Below are positions 30,390 to 40,252 of a stretch of 64,000 nucleotides of DNA, piece by piece (within the stretch, counting starts at the first letter, position 1; every line of letters begins with the position of its first letter). Made by a program: the position numbers and the translations under genes. The notes under the pieces were generated by a model that made no database searches, was not told the DNA's origin, and worked only from the letters and a program-made list of their open reading frames with translations. The stretch comes from Lelliottia sp. WAP21. GTDB lineage: Bacteria; Pseudomonadota; Gammaproteobacteria; Enterobacterales; Enterobacteriaceae. The stretch spans positions 186,001-250,000 of the forward strand of contig NZ_JAIWPG020000004.1 of the NCBI RefSeq assembly GCF_020532665.2, read 5' to 3'.

Positions 30390-31403
30390 ATGTCTGAAGG
30401 CTGGAATATTGCCGTACTGGGTGCCACTGGCGCTGTGGGCGAAGCCCTGCTCGAAACACTTGCTGAGCGTCAGTTCCCGGTGGGTGAAATCTTTGCGCTG
30501 ACGCGAGCCGACAGCGCAGGCGTTGCGTTGCGTTACGAAGGAAAAACGGTTCGTGCGCAGGATGTAGCGCAGTTTGACTGGACGCAGGCGCAGCTGGCCT
30601 TTTTTGCCGCCGGTGCTGAAGCGTCGGCAGCGTATGCGGATGAGGCGGCAAATGCGGGGTGCCTGGTCATCGATTTGAGCGGCCTGTTTGCGCTGGAGCC
30701 AGACGTGCCGCTGGTCGTCCCGGACGTTAACCCGTCCGTTTTAGCAGACTACCGCAACCGCAACATCATTGCTGTTCCGGACAGCCTGACCAGCCAGCTG
30801 CTCACCGCACTGAAACCCTTGATTGACCAGGGCGGTTTATCGCGCATCAATGTCACCAGTCTGCTCTCCGTCTCTGCACGCGGCAAAAAGGCGGTTGATG
30901 CCCTGGCCGGACAGAGTGCGAAGTTACTGAACGGTATTCCGGTTGATGAAGATGATTTCTTTGGTCGTCAACTGGCCTTCAACATGATGCCGCTTTTGCC
31001 CGATCGCGAAGGCAGCGTGCGTCAGGAGCGTCGTATTGTCGATGAAACCCGCAAAATTATGCAGGATGAAGGGCTGATCATTTCCGCAAGCTGCGTTCAG
31101 TCCCCTGTGTTCTATGGTCACGCGCAGGTCGTGGGCTTTGAAGGGCTGCGTCCGCTGGCTGCTGAAGAGGCGCGTGAAGCCTTTGAGCGCATGGAAGATA
31201 TCTCCCTAAGCGAAGAAACCGATTTCCCGACACAGGTGGGTGATGCCAGCGGTAGCGCACATTTGTCCATCGGTTGTGTACGGAATGATTACGGTACGCC
31301 GGAGCTGGTACAGTTCTGGTCTGTGGCAGACAACGTTCGCTTTGGCGGCGCGTTGATGGCTGTAAAAATTGCCGAAAAGCTGGTGCAGGAGTATCTGTAC
31401 TGA
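30390..31403 (+). CDS. usg: Usg, semialdehyde dehydrogenase-like protein
   Basis: 337-aa homologue of aspartate-semialdehyde dehydrogenase. The N-terminal NADP-binding motif [20 protein letters not shown] is clear and the C-terminal dimerisation domain is complete. The catalytic cysteine of Asd (in an NC-S/T context) is replaced here: the equivalent stretch reads [11 protein letters not shown]. This is true of E. coli Usg too, so the enzyme activity is doubtful. It overlaps truA by one base. Confidence 0.94.
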   Translation: MSEGWNIAVLGATGAVGEALLETLAERQFPVGEIFALTRADSAGVALRYEGKTVRAQDVAQFDWTQAQLAFFAAGAEASAAYADEAANAGCLVIDLSGLFALEPDVPLVVPDVNPSVLADYRNRNIIAVPDSLTSQLLTALKPLIDQGGLSRINVTSLLSVSARGKKAVDALAGQSAKLLNGIPVDEDDFFGRQLAFNMMPLLPDREGSVRQERRIVDETRKIMQDEGLIISASCVQSPVFYGHAQVVGFEGLRPLAAEEAREAFERMEDISLSEETDFPTQVGDASGSAHLSIGCVRNDYGTPELVQFWSVADNVRFGGALMAVKIAEKLVQEYLY

Positions 31404-32215
31404 TGTCAGAAGTGGAACAAAAGCCGGTCCATAAAATTGCCCTCGGCATTGAATACGATGGCAGTAAATATTATGGCTGGCAGCGTCAGAATGAAGTGCG
31501 CAGCGTCCAGGAAAAACTGGAAAAGGCGCTCTCTCAGGTGGCGAATGAACCCATCAGCGTGTATTGCGCGGGTCGCACGGATTCCGGCGTACACGGTACG
31601 GGGCAGGTGGTCCATTTTGAGACGACCGCTGTGCGCAAAGATGCCGCATGGACGCTGGGCGTAAATGCGAATTTACCTGGTGACATTGCGGTGCGCTGGG
31701 TGAAAACTGTGCCGGATGATTTTCACGCGCGCTTTAGCGCCACCGCGCGTCGTTATCGTTACATCATCTACAATCAGCGTCTGCGACCCGCCGTGCTGGG
31801 GCAGGGCGTCACGCATTTTTACGAGCCCCTGGACGCGGAGCGCATGCATCGTGCCGCGCAGAGTCTGATTGGTGAAAATGACTTTACCTCGTTCCGTGCT
31901 GTGCAGTGCCAGTCACGCACGCCGTGGCGAAACGTTATGCATATAAACGTTAGCCGTCATGGGGCGTATGTGGTGGTCGATATCAAAGCGAATGCCTTTG
32001 TACATCATATGGTCAGGAATATCGTTGGCAGCCTGATGGAAGTAGGCGCCGGACACCAGCCGGAGAGCTGGATTGCAGAACTGCTGGCAGCGAAGGACAG
32101 AACGCTTGCGGCAGCAACGGCGAAAGCGGAAGGCTTGTACCTGGTATCGGTTGATTACCCGGCGCGCTTTGACCTTCCAAAACCGCCAATGGGCCCGCTG
32201 TTTTTAGCGGACTAA
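31403..32215 (+). CDS. truA: TruA, tRNA pseudouridine(38-40) synthase
   Basis: Makes pseudouridine at positions 38, 39 and 40 in the tRNA anticodon arm. The 270-aa protein has the catalytic D60 in [12 protein letters not shown], and the family motifs RRYRYIIYN and [13 protein letters not shown]. Starts at the ATG overlapping the usg stop by one base, indicating coupling. Confidence 0.97.
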   Translation: MSEVEQKPVHKIALGIEYDGSKYYGWQRQNEVRSVQEKLEKALSQVANEPISVYCAGRTDSGVHGTGQVVHFETTAVRKDAAWTLGVNANLPGDIAVRWVKTVPDDFHARFSATARRYRYIIYNQRLRPAVLGQGVTHFYEPLDAERMHRAAQSLIGENDFTSFRAVQCQSRTPWRNVMHINVSRHGAYVVVDIKANAFVHHMVRNIVGSLMEVGAGHQPESWIAELLAAKDRTLAAATAKAEGLYLVSVDYPARFDLPKPPMGPLFLAD

Positions 32216-32242
32216 CGACGTTGCAATTAAGGCTTAGCAAAT

Positions 32243-32902
32243 ATGGACGTAGTACGTTTTCTCATTGATTTCATCTTGCATATTGATGTTCATCTGGCAG
32301 AGCTGGTGGCGCAGTATGGTGTCTGGGTTTACGCCATCCTGTTCCTGATACTGTTCTGTGAAACCGGGCTGGTTGTGACGCCATTCCTGCCAGGCGATTC
32401 ACTGCTGTTTGTTGCCGGTGCATTGTCTGCACTGCCCACCAACGATTTAAACGTGCATCTGATGGTGGCGTTAATGATTGTGGCGGCGATTGTTGGCGAT
32501 GCGGTGAATTACACGATTGGACGGTTGTTTGGCGAAAAGCTGTTCAGTAATCCTGACTCGAAGATTTTCCGCCGGAGCTATTTAGATAAAACGCATGCGT
32601 TTTATAACCGTCATGGCGGTAAAACCATCATCCTGGCGCGTTTTGTGCCGATCGTCCGCACGTTTGCTCCGTTTGTGGCGGGAATGGGACATATGTCCTA
32701 TCGTCACTTTGCAGCCTATAACGTGATTGGCGCCCTGCTGTGGGTTCTGCTGTTTACCTACGCAGGCTACCTGTTTGGCGATCTGCCGATCGTTCAGGAA
32801 AATCTTAAGTTATTGATTGTTGCTATTATTGTGCTTTCCATCCTGCCGGGTGTGGTTGAAATTATTCGCCATAAGCGCGCAGCAGCAAAACAGGCGAAGT
32901 AA
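32243..32902 (+). CDS. dedA: DedA family membrane protein
   Basis: 219-aa inner-membrane protein with four to six hydrophobic segments. The DedA/SNARE-associated motif [18 protein letters not shown] (near residue 132) holds the essential acidic/basic pattern. DedA proteins are linked to lipid carrier (undecaprenyl phosphate) translocation and membrane potential. It follows truA by 27 bp. Confidence 0.95.
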   Translation: MDVVRFLIDFILHIDVHLAELVAQYGVWVYAILFLILFCETGLVVTPFLPGDSLLFVAGALSALPTNDLNVHLMVALMIVAAIVGDAVNYTIGRLFGEKLFSNPDSKIFRRSYLDKTHAFYNRHGGKTIILARFVPIVRTFAPFVAGMGHMSYRHFAAYNVIGALLWVLLFTYAGYLFGDLPIVQENLKLLIVAIIVLSILPGVVEIIRHKRAAAKQAK

Positions 32903-33056
32903 AAACGCATTTGCGGTTCGACCACTTTTTTATCCAAAGTTTCGGGCTGTTATGTTTTAATGTGCAACATTCATGGTCTGTTTGCGGCAAAAATGGCATT
33001 ATGCGCCGCTTACAGCAAAACTGGCATACGACCAGGTTCAGGCAGAAAGGTTATCA

Positions 33057-33962
33057 ATGAGCTGGATTGAACGAATTAAAAGCAACATCGCACCTACCCG
33101 TAAGGCGAGTATCCCTGAAGGTGTGTGGACCAAATGTGACAGCTGTGGTCAGGTTCTTTACCGCGCCGAGCTGGAGCGCAATCTGGAGGTCTGCCCGAAG
33201 TGCGACCACCACATGCGTATGACGGCGCGTAACCGCCTGCATAGCTTGCTGGATGAAGGTTCTCTTGTAGAACTGGGTAGCGAACTTGAGCCAAAAGATG
33301 TGCTGAAGTTCCGCGACTCTAAAAAATATAAAGATCGTCTTGCCGCCGCTCAAAAAGAGACGGGCGAGAAGGATGCGCTGGTGGTAATGAAAGGGACTCT
33401 CCATGAGATGCCTGTCGTTGCTGTGGCCTTTGAGTTTGCTTTTATGGGCGGCTCAATGGGTTCTGTTGTCGGTGCGCGTTTTATCCGTGCTGTTGAACAG
33501 GCGCTGGAAGATAACTGTCCGCTGATCTGCTTCTCCGCCTCCGGCGGTGCACGTATGCAGGAAGCGCTGATGTCGCTGATGCAGATGGCGAAAACCTCTG
33601 CAGCCCTGGCAAAAATGCAGGAACGCGGTCTGCCGTACATCTCTGTACTGACCGACCCGACCATGGGTGGCGTCTCCGCAAGCTTTGCTATGCTGGGCGA
33701 TCTGAACGTGGCCGAACCTAAAGCCCTTATCGGCTTTGCAGGTCCTCGCGTTATTGAACAGACCGTTCGCGAAAAACTGCCGCCGGGCTTCCAGCGCAGT
33801 GAGTTCCTGATCGAAAAAGGCGCCATCGACATGATCGTCCGCCGTCCGGAAATGCGCCTGAAACTGGCCAGCATTCTGGCGAAGCTGATGAATTTGCCCG
33901 CGCCGAACCCGGATGAACCACGCGAAGGCGTTGTCGTCCCGCATCAGGAACCCGAGGCCTGA
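33057..33962 (+). CDS. accD: AccD, acetyl-CoA carboxylase carboxyltransferase subunit beta
   Basis: With AccA forms the carboxyltransferase that moves CO2 from biotin to acetyl-CoA to make malonyl-CoA. The 301-aa protein has a zinc ribbon with C27, C30, C46 and C49, followed by the crotonase-type core with [12 protein letters not shown] and [19 protein letters not shown]. The chosen ATG at 33057 ([11 protein letters not shown]) matches E. coli; upstream frame is leader. AccD mRNA is known to be bound by its own subunit complex. A terminator follows, separating it from folC. Confidence 0.97.
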   Translation: MSWIERIKSNIAPTRKASIPEGVWTKCDSCGQVLYRAELERNLEVCPKCDHHMRMTARNRLHSLLDEGSLVELGSELEPKDVLKFRDSKKYKDRLAAAQKETGEKDALVVMKGTLHEMPVVAVAFEFAFMGGSMGSVVGARFIRAVEQALEDNCPLICFSASGGARMQEALMSLMQMAKTSAALAKMQERGLPYISVLTDPTMGGVSASFAMLGDLNVAEPKALIGFAGPRVIEQTVREKLPPGFQRSEFLIEKGAIDMIVRRPEMRLKLASILAKLMNLPAPNPDEPREGVVVPHQEPEA

Positions 33963-33968
33963 TCACTC

Positions 33969-34003
33969 AAAAGGGCAGGGCCGGTTGGCGCTGCCCTTTT
34001 GCT
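33969..34003 (+). terminator. Terminator between accD and folC
   Basis: AAAAGGGCAG and CTGCCCTTTT form a 10-bp stem around a GC-rich 12-nt loop, with more Ts downstream. Confidence 0.75.
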
Positions 34004-34031
34004 TTCTCTTCGTAACTGAAAAGTGCGTATC

Positions 34032-35300
34032 ATGGAAAATAACAGTATTCCCCAAGCCACGTCGCCCCTGGTCACGTGGCTTTCTTATCTGGAAAACCTG
34101 CACAGTAAAACCATCGATATGGGGCTTGAGCGCGTAAGCCAGGTTGCAGCGCGTCTGGGCGTCCTGAAACCGGCTCCCTTTGTTTTTACCGTGGCGGGCA
34201 CGAATGGCAAAGGGACAACCTGCCGGACGCTGGAAACGGTGCTGATGGCCGCAGGTTACAAGGTTGGCGTGTACAGTTCGCCGCACCTGGTTCGCTATAC
34301 GGAGCGGGTCCGCGTGCAGAACACCGAGCTGCCCGAGTCTGCGCACACCGCGTCGTTCGCCGAAATTGAAGCGGCGCGTGGCGACATCTCCTTAACCTAC
34401 TTCGAATACGGGACGCTTTCGGCGCTGTGGCTGTTTAAACAGGCGCAACTCGATGTAGTGATTCTTGAGGTTGGACTGGGCGGACGCCTTGATGCAACGA
34501 ACATGGTTGATGCCGATGTCTCCGTGGTAACCAGCATCGCGCTGGATCACATCGACTGGCTCGGTCCCGATCGCGAAAGTATTGGTCGTGAGAAGGCCGG
34601 GATTTTCCGCGCCAGTAAACCGGCTGTCGTCGGCGAGCCTGACATGCCGCAGACCATCGCGGACGTGGCAAAAGAGAAAGGGGCGATTCTGCTGCGTCGT
34701 GATGCGGACTGGCATTATGACGTGACGGAGACAGGCTGGCGCTTTAGCGACGCGCAAGGGACGCTGGATAATCTGCCATTGCCGCAGGTGCCCCAGCCGA
34801 ATGCCGCAACCGCGCTGGCGGCGCTGCGGGCCAGCGGATTGCCGGTAAGTGAGCAGGCTATCCGCGAAGGCATTCAGCATGCGCTATTACCGGGGCGTTT
34901 CCAGATTGTCAGTGAGTCGCCGCGTCTGATTCTGGATGTGGCGCATAATCCGCATGCGGCAGCCTATCTGGCCGGACGCCTCAAATCATTACCAAAAACC
35001 GGGCGCGTTCTTGCGGTTATCGGTATGCTTCATGATAAAGATATTGGCGGCACGCTGGCCTGCATGGAGAGTGTGGTCGATTGCTGGTATTGTGCTCCTC
35101 TGGAAGGGCCGCGTGGCGCGACTGCCGAACAGCTGATGGAACATCTCGGCAAGGGCAGAATATTTGATAGCGTGGCGCAGGCCTGGCAAGCGGCGATGGC
35201 CGATGCTAAACCAGAAGATACCGTGCTGGTGTGTGGATCATTCCATACGGTGGCACATGTCATGGATGTAATGGACGCGGGGAGAACCGGTGGCGAGTAA
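34032..35300 (+). CDS. folC: FolC, bifunctional dihydrofolate synthase / folylpolyglutamate synthase
   Basis: Adds the first glutamate to dihydropteroate and further glutamates to tetrahydrofolate. The 422-aa Mur-ligase-family protein has the P-loop AGTNGKGTT near residue 58, YFEYGTLSALWLFKQ, and DVAHNPHAAAYL in the C-terminal domain. The ATG at 34032 gives the E. coli length; a GTG three codons earlier is possible. It overlaps dedD by 11 bp, so coupling is likely. Confidence 0.96.
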   Translation: MENNSIPQATSPLVTWLSYLENLHSKTIDMGLERVSQVAARLGVLKPAPFVFTVAGTNGKGTTCRTLETVLMAAGYKVGVYSSPHLVRYTERVRVQNTELPESAHTASFAEIEAARGDISLTYFEYGTLSALWLFKQAQLDVVILEVGLGGRLDATNMVDADVSVVTSIALDHIDWLGPDRESIGREKAGIFRASKPAVVGEPDMPQTIADVAKEKGAILLRRDADWHYDVTETGWRFSDAQGTLDNLPLPQVPQPNAATALAALRASGLPVSEQAIREGIQHALLPGRFQIVSESPRLILDVAHNPHAAAYLAGRLKSLPKTGRVLAVIGMLHDKDIGGTLACMESVVDCWYCAPLEGPRGATAEQLMEHLGKGRIFDSVAQAWQAAMADAKPEDTVLVCGSFHTVAHVMDVMDAGRTGGE

Positions 35301-35988
35301 GTTTCAGAACCGTTTAGCGGGCACAATTGTGCTGGTTGCGCTGGGAGTGATTATTCTTCCGGGCCTGCTCGACGGGCAGAAAAAACATTATCAGGACGAG
35401 TTCGCGGCTATTCCGCTGGTGCCTAAACCTGGCGATCGTGATGAGCCCGATATGCTTCCTGCGGCAACGCAGGCGCTGCCAGCACAGCCGCCTGAAGGGG
35501 CGGCAGAAGAAGTGCGTGCCGGCGACGCGGCAGCACCGTCATTGGATCCTTCACGACTGGCGGCGAACAACACCGACCTGGATCCCCTTCCAGAACCTGT
35601 CGTACAACCTAAGCCAGTCGAAAAAGTGAAACCGGCCGAAAAGCCTCAGTCTAAACCTCAGCGTGATAAAGCCGCTGAACAGCTGGCTGCCGCTGCGGAA
35701 ACGCCGCCGGAAAAACCGGTTCAGGAAGAGAAACCTGCTCCGACCGGCAAAGCGTACGTGGTGCAGTTGGGGGCACTGAAAAACGCGGACAAGGTTAACG
35801 AGGTCGTGGGCAAACTGCGTAGTGCAGGATACCGTGTTTACACTTCACCAACGACACCTGTACAGGGTAAAATCACCCGTATTCTGGTGGGGCCGGACGC
35901 GTCAAAAGATAAGCTTAAAGGCTCGCTTGGCGAACTGAAGCAGATCTCCGGGCTCAGCGGCGTGGTGATGAACTACAGCGCGAACTGA
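35290..35988 (+). CDS. dedD: DedD, SPOR-domain cell division protein
   Basis: 232-aa bitopic inner-membrane protein recruited to the septum. One membrane segment (about 9-28) is followed by a periplasmic, proline/lysine/alanine-rich linker (30-150) and a C-terminal SPOR domain (about 155-230) with AYVVQLGALKNADKVNEVV, which binds denuded glycan strands. The start is GTG at 35290 inside the end of folC. Confidence 0.95.
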   Translation: MASKFQNRLAGTIVLVALGVIILPGLLDGQKKHYQDEFAAIPLVPKPGDRDEPDMLPAATQALPAQPPEGAAEEVRAGDAAAPSLDPSRLAANNTDLDPLPEPVVQPKPVEKVKPAEKPQSKPQRDKAAEQLAAAAETPPEKPVQEEKPAPTGKAYVVQLGALKNADKVNEVVGKLRSAGYRVYTSPTTPVQGKITRILVGPDASKDKLKGSLGELKQISGLSGVVMNYSAN

Positions 35989-36168
35989 CGCGCGTTGTGT
36001 CCCCATTTTGACCTTTTCCTGAACAGGAGAGCGGTGAGTTTACTCGCGCTTTCGGCAGAGAAAACGTCAGAATAACGGGGAAGGCATCCGCCCAAAGAGG
36101 CGCAAAAGCCATCGGCGTTGAACATTTTTTCAGCGCCTTTTTTATTTACGCGAGGGAAGGAAATCCCT

Positions 36169-36184
36169 ACGCAAACGTTTTCTT
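36169..36184 (+). promoter_or_regulatory. PurR operator (PUR box) upstream of cvpA-purF
   Basis: ACGCAAACGTTTTCTT is a textbook PUR box and is identical to the consensus (ACGCAAACGTTTNCNT). PurR with hypoxanthine or guanine represses the cvpA-purF-ubiX operon here. It lies 57 bp before the cvpA start codon. Confidence 0.93.
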
Positions 36185-36240
36185 TTTCTGTTAGAATTCG
36201 CCCCGAACTGGATGACAGGGCGTTAAATCGTGGGACATAT

Positions 36241-36729
36241 ATGGTCTGGATTGATTACGCCATCATTGCGGTGATAGGTTTTTCCTGTCTGGTTAGCCTG
36301 ATCCGTGGCTTTGTACGTGAAGCGTTATCGCTGGTGACATGGGGTTGTGCTTTCTTTGTTGCCAGTCATTACTACACTTACCTGTCTGTCTGGTTCACGG
36401 GCTTTGAAGATGAACTGGTCCGAAATGGAATCGCTATCGCGGTGCTGTTTATCGCGACGCTGATTGTCGGCGCTATCGTCAACTTTGTGATAGGTCAGCT
36501 GGTCGAGAAAACCGGTCTGTCAGGAACGGACAGGGTGCTCGGTATCTGTTTCGGGGCGTTGCGAGGCGCGCTGATTGTGGCCGCCATACTGTTCTTCCTG
36601 GATACCTTTACCGGGTTCTCCAAAAGTGAAGACTGGCAGAAATCGCAGCTGATTCCACAGTTCAGCTTTATCATCAGATGGTTCTTTGACTATCTGCAAA
36701 GCTCGTCGAGTTTCTTGCCCAGAGCGTAA
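36241..36729 (+). CDS. cvpA: CvpA, membrane protein needed for colicin V production
   Basis: 162-aa inner-membrane protein with four hydrophobic segments; first gene of the PurR-controlled operon. The start at 36241 (MVWIDYAIIAVIGFSC) matches E. coli; an upstream in-frame ATG at 36118 would put the PUR box inside the gene and is rejected. The biochemical role is unclear; in other enterics it affects bile-salt tolerance and envelope homeostasis. Confidence 0.95.
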   Translation: MVWIDYAIIAVIGFSCLVSLIRGFVREALSLVTWGCAFFVASHYYTYLSVWFTGFEDELVRNGIAIAVLFIATLIVGAIVNFVIGQLVEKTGLSGTDRVLGICFGALRGALIVAAILFFLDTFTGFSKSEDWQKSQLIPQFSFIIRWFFDYLQSSSSFLPRA

Positions 36730-36765
36730 TACGTTCTGAGATGTGGCTTAACGAGGAAAAGACGA

Positions 36766-38283
36766 ATGTGCGGTATTGTCGGGATCGCCGGTTTCATGCC
36801 GGTAAACCAGTCTATTTATGACGCGTTATCGGTGCTTCAGCACCGTGGCCAGGATGCTGCGGGTATCATTACCATTGATGCAAACAACTGCTTCCGTTTA
36901 CGTAAGGCTAATGGCCTGGTAAACGACGTGTTTGAAGCCCGTCATATGCAGCGCCTGCAAGGTAACATGGGTATTGGTCACGTTCGTTATCCTACCGCTG
37001 GCAGTTCCAGCGCCTCCGAAGCTCAGCCTTTCTACGTCAACTCTCCGTATGGCATCACGCTTGCCCATAATGGCAATCTGACCAACGCCCATGAGTTGCG
37101 TAAAAAACTGTTCGAAGAGAAGCGTCGTCACATTAACACCACTTCTGATTCCGAAATCCTGCTCAATATCTTCGCAAGCGAGCTGGATAATTTCCGTCAT
37201 TATCCGTTGGAAGCAGATAACATCTTTGCTGCGGTTGCGGCCACAAACCGCCTGATCCGCGGGGCGTACGCCTGCGTTGCCATGATTATCGGCCACGGTA
37301 TGGTTGCCTTCCGCGATCCTAACGGTATTCGCCCGCTGGTTCTGGGTAAACGCGATCTCGGCGATGGCCGCACTGAATATATGGTGGCCTCTGAGAGCGT
37401 TGCGCTGGATACGCTGGGCTTTGAATTCCTGCGCGACGTAGCGCCGGGTGAAGCGGTGTACATTGCTGAAAAAGGGCAGTTATTTACCCGTCAGTGTGCG
37501 GATAATCCGGTTTCCAACCCGTGCCTGTTTGAATACGTTTACTTCGCTCGTCCGGACTCTTTCATTGATAAAATTTCCGTGTACAGCGCCCGCGTCAATA
37601 TGGGAACCAAACTCGGTGAGAAAATTGCGCGTGAGTGGGATGACCTGGATATCGACGTCGTGATCCCTATCCCGGAAACCTCCTGTGATATCGCACTCGA
37701 GATTGCACGAATTCTGGATAAGCCTTATCGCCAGGGCTTCGTGAAAAACCGCTACGTGGGCCGTACCTTTATCATGCCGGGCCAGCAGCTGCGTCGTAAA
37801 TCGGTTCGCCGTAAACTGAACGCTAACCGCGCGGAATTCCGTGATAAGAACGTATTGCTGGTGGATGACTCTATCGTGCGCGGTACCACCTCTGAGCAGA
37901 TTATCGAGATGGCCCGCGAAGCAGGGGCGAAGAAAGTCTATCTGGCCTCGGCCGCGCCTGAAATCCGCTTCCCGAACGTATACGGTATCGATATGCCTAC
38001 CGCCAACGAGCTGATTGCCCATGGTCGTGAAGTGGATGAGATCCGCCAGATTATCGGCGCCGATGGTCTGATTTTCCAGGATCTCGACGATCTGATTGAA
38101 GCGGTACGCGCTGAAAATCCGGATATTCAGCAGTTTGAATGTTCGGTCTTTAACGGGATCTATGTCACCAAAGATGTTGATCAACAATATCTCGACTATC
38201 TCGACTCGCTGCGTAATGACGATGTAAAAGCGATTCAGATGCAAAACGATCTCGAAAGCCTGGAAATGCACAACGAAGGCTAA
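36766..38283 (+). CDS. purF: PurF, amidophosphoribosyltransferase
   Basis: First committed step of purine synthesis: PRPP and glutamine to 5-phosphoribosylamine. The 505-aa protein starts MCGIVGIAG; Cys2 becomes the N-terminal nucleophile of the glutaminase domain. The phosphoribosyltransferase domain holds the PRPP loop [17 protein letters not shown] (near 365). Follows cvpA by 36 bp. Repressed by PurR through the box at 36169. Confidence 0.98.
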   Translation: MCGIVGIAGFMPVNQSIYDALSVLQHRGQDAAGIITIDANNCFRLRKANGLVNDVFEARHMQRLQGNMGIGHVRYPTAGSSSASEAQPFYVNSPYGITLAHNGNLTNAHELRKKLFEEKRRHINTTSDSEILLNIFASELDNFRHYPLEADNIFAAVAATNRLIRGAYACVAMIIGHGMVAFRDPNGIRPLVLGKRDLGDGRTEYMVASESVALDTLGFEFLRDVAPGEAVYIAEKGQLFTRQCADNPVSNPCLFEYVYFARPDSFIDKISVYSARVNMGTKLGEKIAREWDDLDIDVVIPIPETSCDIALEIARILDKPYRQGFVKNRYVGRTFIMPGQQLRRKSVRRKLNANRAEFRDKNVLLVDDSIVRGTTSEQIIEMAREAGAKKVYLASAAPEIRFPNVYGIDMPTANELIAHGREVDEIRQIIGADGLIFQDLDDLIEAVRAENPDIQQFECSVFNGIYVTKDVDQQYLDYLDSLRNDDVKAIQMQNDLESLEMHNEG

Positions 38284-38290
38284 TTGTCTG

Positions 38291-38318
38291 GCAAGTGAGG
38301 GCGTTGGCCCTCACTTGC
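38291..38318. terminator. 12-bp hairpin between purF and ubiX
   Basis: GCAAGTGAGGGC pairs perfectly with GCCCTCACTTGC around a 4-nt loop. It is very stable but has no T tract. It may reduce, or stabilise, transcription and mRNA between purF and ubiX. Confidence 0.5.
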
Positions 38319-38371
38319 AACTCCCCGTAAAATCCTGCACAGTCTGCCCTGAAACACGAAAGGGCGAATTC

Positions 38372-38941
38372 ATGAAACGACTCATAATAGGCATCAGCGG
38401 TGCCAGTGGCGCAATTTATGGCGTGCGCCTGTTGCAGGTGCTGCGCGACGTAGCAGAAGTGGAAACGCATCTGGTGATGAGCCAGGCCGCGCGTCAGACC
38501 CTCTCCCTCGAAACGGATTTTTCCCTGCGTGACGTGCAGTCCCTGGCCGATGTGGTTCACGATGCCCGGGATATCGCTGCCAGCATCTCTTCTGGTTCGT
38601 TTAAAACAACCGGTATGGTTATCCTGCCTTGTTCGATAAAAACGCTCTCGGGTATCGTCAACAGCTATACCGACACGCTGGTGACCCGTGCGGCGGATGT
38701 GGTGTTAAAAGAGCGGCGTCCACTGGTGTTGTGCGTGCGTGAAACGCCGCTGCACCTTGGGCATCTGCGCCTGATGACCCAGGCTTCAGAGCTGGGCGCT
38801 ATCATTATGCCGCCCGTCCCGGCGTTCTATCACCGCCCCCAGACGCTGGATGACGTGATAAACCAGACGGTGAATCGGGTACTCGATCAATTTGATATCT
38901 CCTTGCCTGACGATCTGTTCACTCGCTGGCAGGGTGCCTGA
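38372..38941 (+). CDS. ubiX: UbiX, flavin prenyltransferase
   Basis: Makes prenylated FMN, the cofactor for the decarboxylase UbiD in ubiquinone synthesis. The 189-aa protein has the FMN-binding GISGASGAIYGVRLLQ at the N-terminus and conserved PCSIKTLSGI and RETPLHLGHLR. The ATG at 38372 starts this fold; upstream in-frame sequence is leader. Adjacent to purF as in E. coli. Confidence 0.96.
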   Translation: MKRLIIGISGASGAIYGVRLLQVLRDVAEVETHLVMSQAARQTLSLETDFSLRDVQSLADVVHDARDIAASISSGSFKTTGMVILPCSIKTLSGIVNSYTDTLVTRAADVVLKERRPLVLCVRETPLHLGHLRLMTQASELGAIIMPPVPAFYHRPQTLDDVINQTVNRVLDQFDISLPDDLFTRWQGA

Positions 38942-39231
38942 ACGGTGCTCAATCAGAGTGCATGAAATGCCAGGTTGCCCTGTTTCAGGGCAAATCTGCA
39001 ACAGCGATCATATCCTCGACATTTAATTCGCATTTTCCCTTTTTCCCGCTGCGGTTCGTCCGTCAGACCTGCTATCTTTCACCATTAAGGCAATATCGCA
39101 ACGTTTTATTAACATATTTAACGTCAAATTTAGTCATGGACGGTAAAGTGGCATAAGACCTGCAAGAGAAGCCCTGCTATACAACACACAACACAATACA
39201 TAATAAAATCACGGTACTTGAGGGTAAATGT
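38942..39231. promoter_or_regulatory. ubiX-argT intergenic region
   Basis: 290 bp. A perfect hairpin TTGCCCTG-TTT-CAGGGCAA (38975-38993) follows ubiX without a T tract. The rest is AT-rich and ends in a sigma-54 promoter (39149-39164). No clear NtrC pair could be assigned upstream of argT. Confidence 0.4.
39149..39164 (+). promoter_or_regulatory. Sigma-54 promoter of argT
   Basis: TGGCAT-N5-CTGCA has the correct GG/GC spacing (-24/-12) and differs from the consensus TGGCAC-N5-TTGCA at two positions. The inferred start is about 57 bp before the argT ATG. Nitrogen-limitation control of argT through NtrC is known in Salmonella and E. coli. Confidence 0.7.
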
Positions 39232-40014
39232 ATGAAGAAGACGGTTCTTGCTCTGTCTTTGCTGGTGGGGTTAAGTGCGGCGGCGAGCAGCTATGCGGCA
39301 CTTCCGCAGACAGTACGTATCGGCACTGACGCAACTTATGCGCCATTCTCTTCCAAAGATGCGAAAGGCGATTTTGTTGGGTTTGATATCGATCTGGGCA
39401 ATGAGATGTGCAAACGCATGTCGGTAAAATGCACCTGGGTGGGCAGCGATTTTGATGCACTTATTCCCTCGCTGAAAGCCAAGAAAATCGACGCGATTAT
39501 TTCCTCTCTCTCCATTACCGAAAAACGTCAGCAGGAGATTGCCTTCTCTGAGAAGCTGTATGCTGCCGACTCCCGTCTGATTGCCGCGAAAGGCTCCCCG
39601 ATTCAACCCACCATTGACTCGCTGAAAGGCAAGCATGTTGGTGTGCTTCAGGGGTCTACGCAGGAAGGCTATGCCAACGCTAACTGGCGTGAGAAGGGCG
39701 TGGATGTTGTGGCCTATCAGAACCAGGATTTAATCTACTCTGACCTCTCGGCGGGTCGTCTCGACGCGGCATTCCAGGATGAGGTTGCCGCCAGCGAAGG
39801 CTTCCTTAAACAGCCTGCGGGTAAAGACTACGCCTTTGCAGGCCCGTCTGTGAAAGATAAAAAGTACTTTGGTGACGGCACCGGTATTGGTCTGCGTAAG
39901 GATGATACTGAGCTGAAATCGGCGTTCGATAAGGCCTTTACGGAACTGCGCAAGGACGGAACCTACGACAAGCTGGCGAAGAAATACTTCGACTTTAACG
40001 TATACGGCGATTAA
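39232..40014 (+). CDS. argT: ArgT, lysine/arginine/ornithine-binding periplasmic protein
   Basis: Substrate-binding protein that feeds cationic amino acids to the HisQMP permease. The 260-aa protein starts with a signal peptide (residues 1-22, ending SSYA), and its mature part [19 protein letters not shown] contains the family ligand-binding signature [11 protein letters not shown]. It is a tandem paralogue of hisJ 238 bp downstream. Placement before hisJQMP matches E. coli. Confidence 0.95.
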   Translation: MKKTVLALSLLVGLSAAASSYAALPQTVRIGTDATYAPFSSKDAKGDFVGFDIDLGNEMCKRMSVKCTWVGSDFDALIPSLKAKKIDAIISSLSITEKRQQEIAFSEKLYAADSRLIAAKGSPIQPTIDSLKGKHVGVLQGSTQEGYANANWREKGVDVVAYQNQDLIYSDLSAGRLDAAFQDEVAASEGFLKQPAGKDYAFAGPSVKDKKYFGDGTGIGLRKDDTELKSAFDKAFTELRKDGTYDKLAKKYFDFNVYGD

Positions 40015-40022
40015 AGCTTTAT

Positions 40023-40055
40023 GACCTGCAGGAAATTCACGCAAGAGTGCAGGTC
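40023..40055 (+). terminator. Hairpin downstream of argT
   Basis: GACCTGCA and TGCAGGTC form an 8-bp perfect stem around a 17-nt loop with its own CAC/GTG pairing. Without a T tract it may be a partial terminator or processing signal between argT and hisJ. Confidence 0.4.
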
Positions 40056-40071
40056 ACAGCATAGAGGCAGA

Positions 40072-40110
40072 TGATCCAATATGGTGCAAGCGTTGCACTA
40101 TATTGGGTCA
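40072..40110 (+). promoter_or_regulatory. Paired NtrC enhancer sites upstream of hisJ
   Basis: Two 17-bp NtrC-like sites in inverted arrangement: TGATCCAATATGGTGCA (40072-40088) and TGCACTATATTGGGTCA (40094-40110), each fitting TGCACYWWWWTGGTGCA at about 14 positions. Their centres are 22 bp apart (two helical turns) and lie about 110-140 bp upstream of the sigma-54 start predicted for hisJ, a typical enhancer distance. Confidence 0.65.
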
Positions 40111-40189
40111 CTCAGTGCATACTTAAGCATTTATAATGCAAAATATCGCGCTCAACAGGCATTAAACTTTGCCTTGCTGAGGGGATTAA

Positions 40190-40205
40190 TGGCACATTAA
40201 TGGCA
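40190..40205 (+). promoter_or_regulatory. Sigma-54 promoter of hisJQMP
   Basis: TGGCAC-ATTAA-TGGCA matches the sigma-54 consensus TGGCAC-N5-TTGCA with one change, at correct spacing. The predicted start is near 40216, about 37 bp before hisJ. Together with the NtrC pair it suggests that hisJQMP has its own nitrogen-regulated promoter in addition to that of argT. Confidence 0.7.
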
Positions 40206-40252
40206 CCCCGTCGTCGTAAAATCCCGTTAAAGACAGTCTGTTGAGGATAAAT

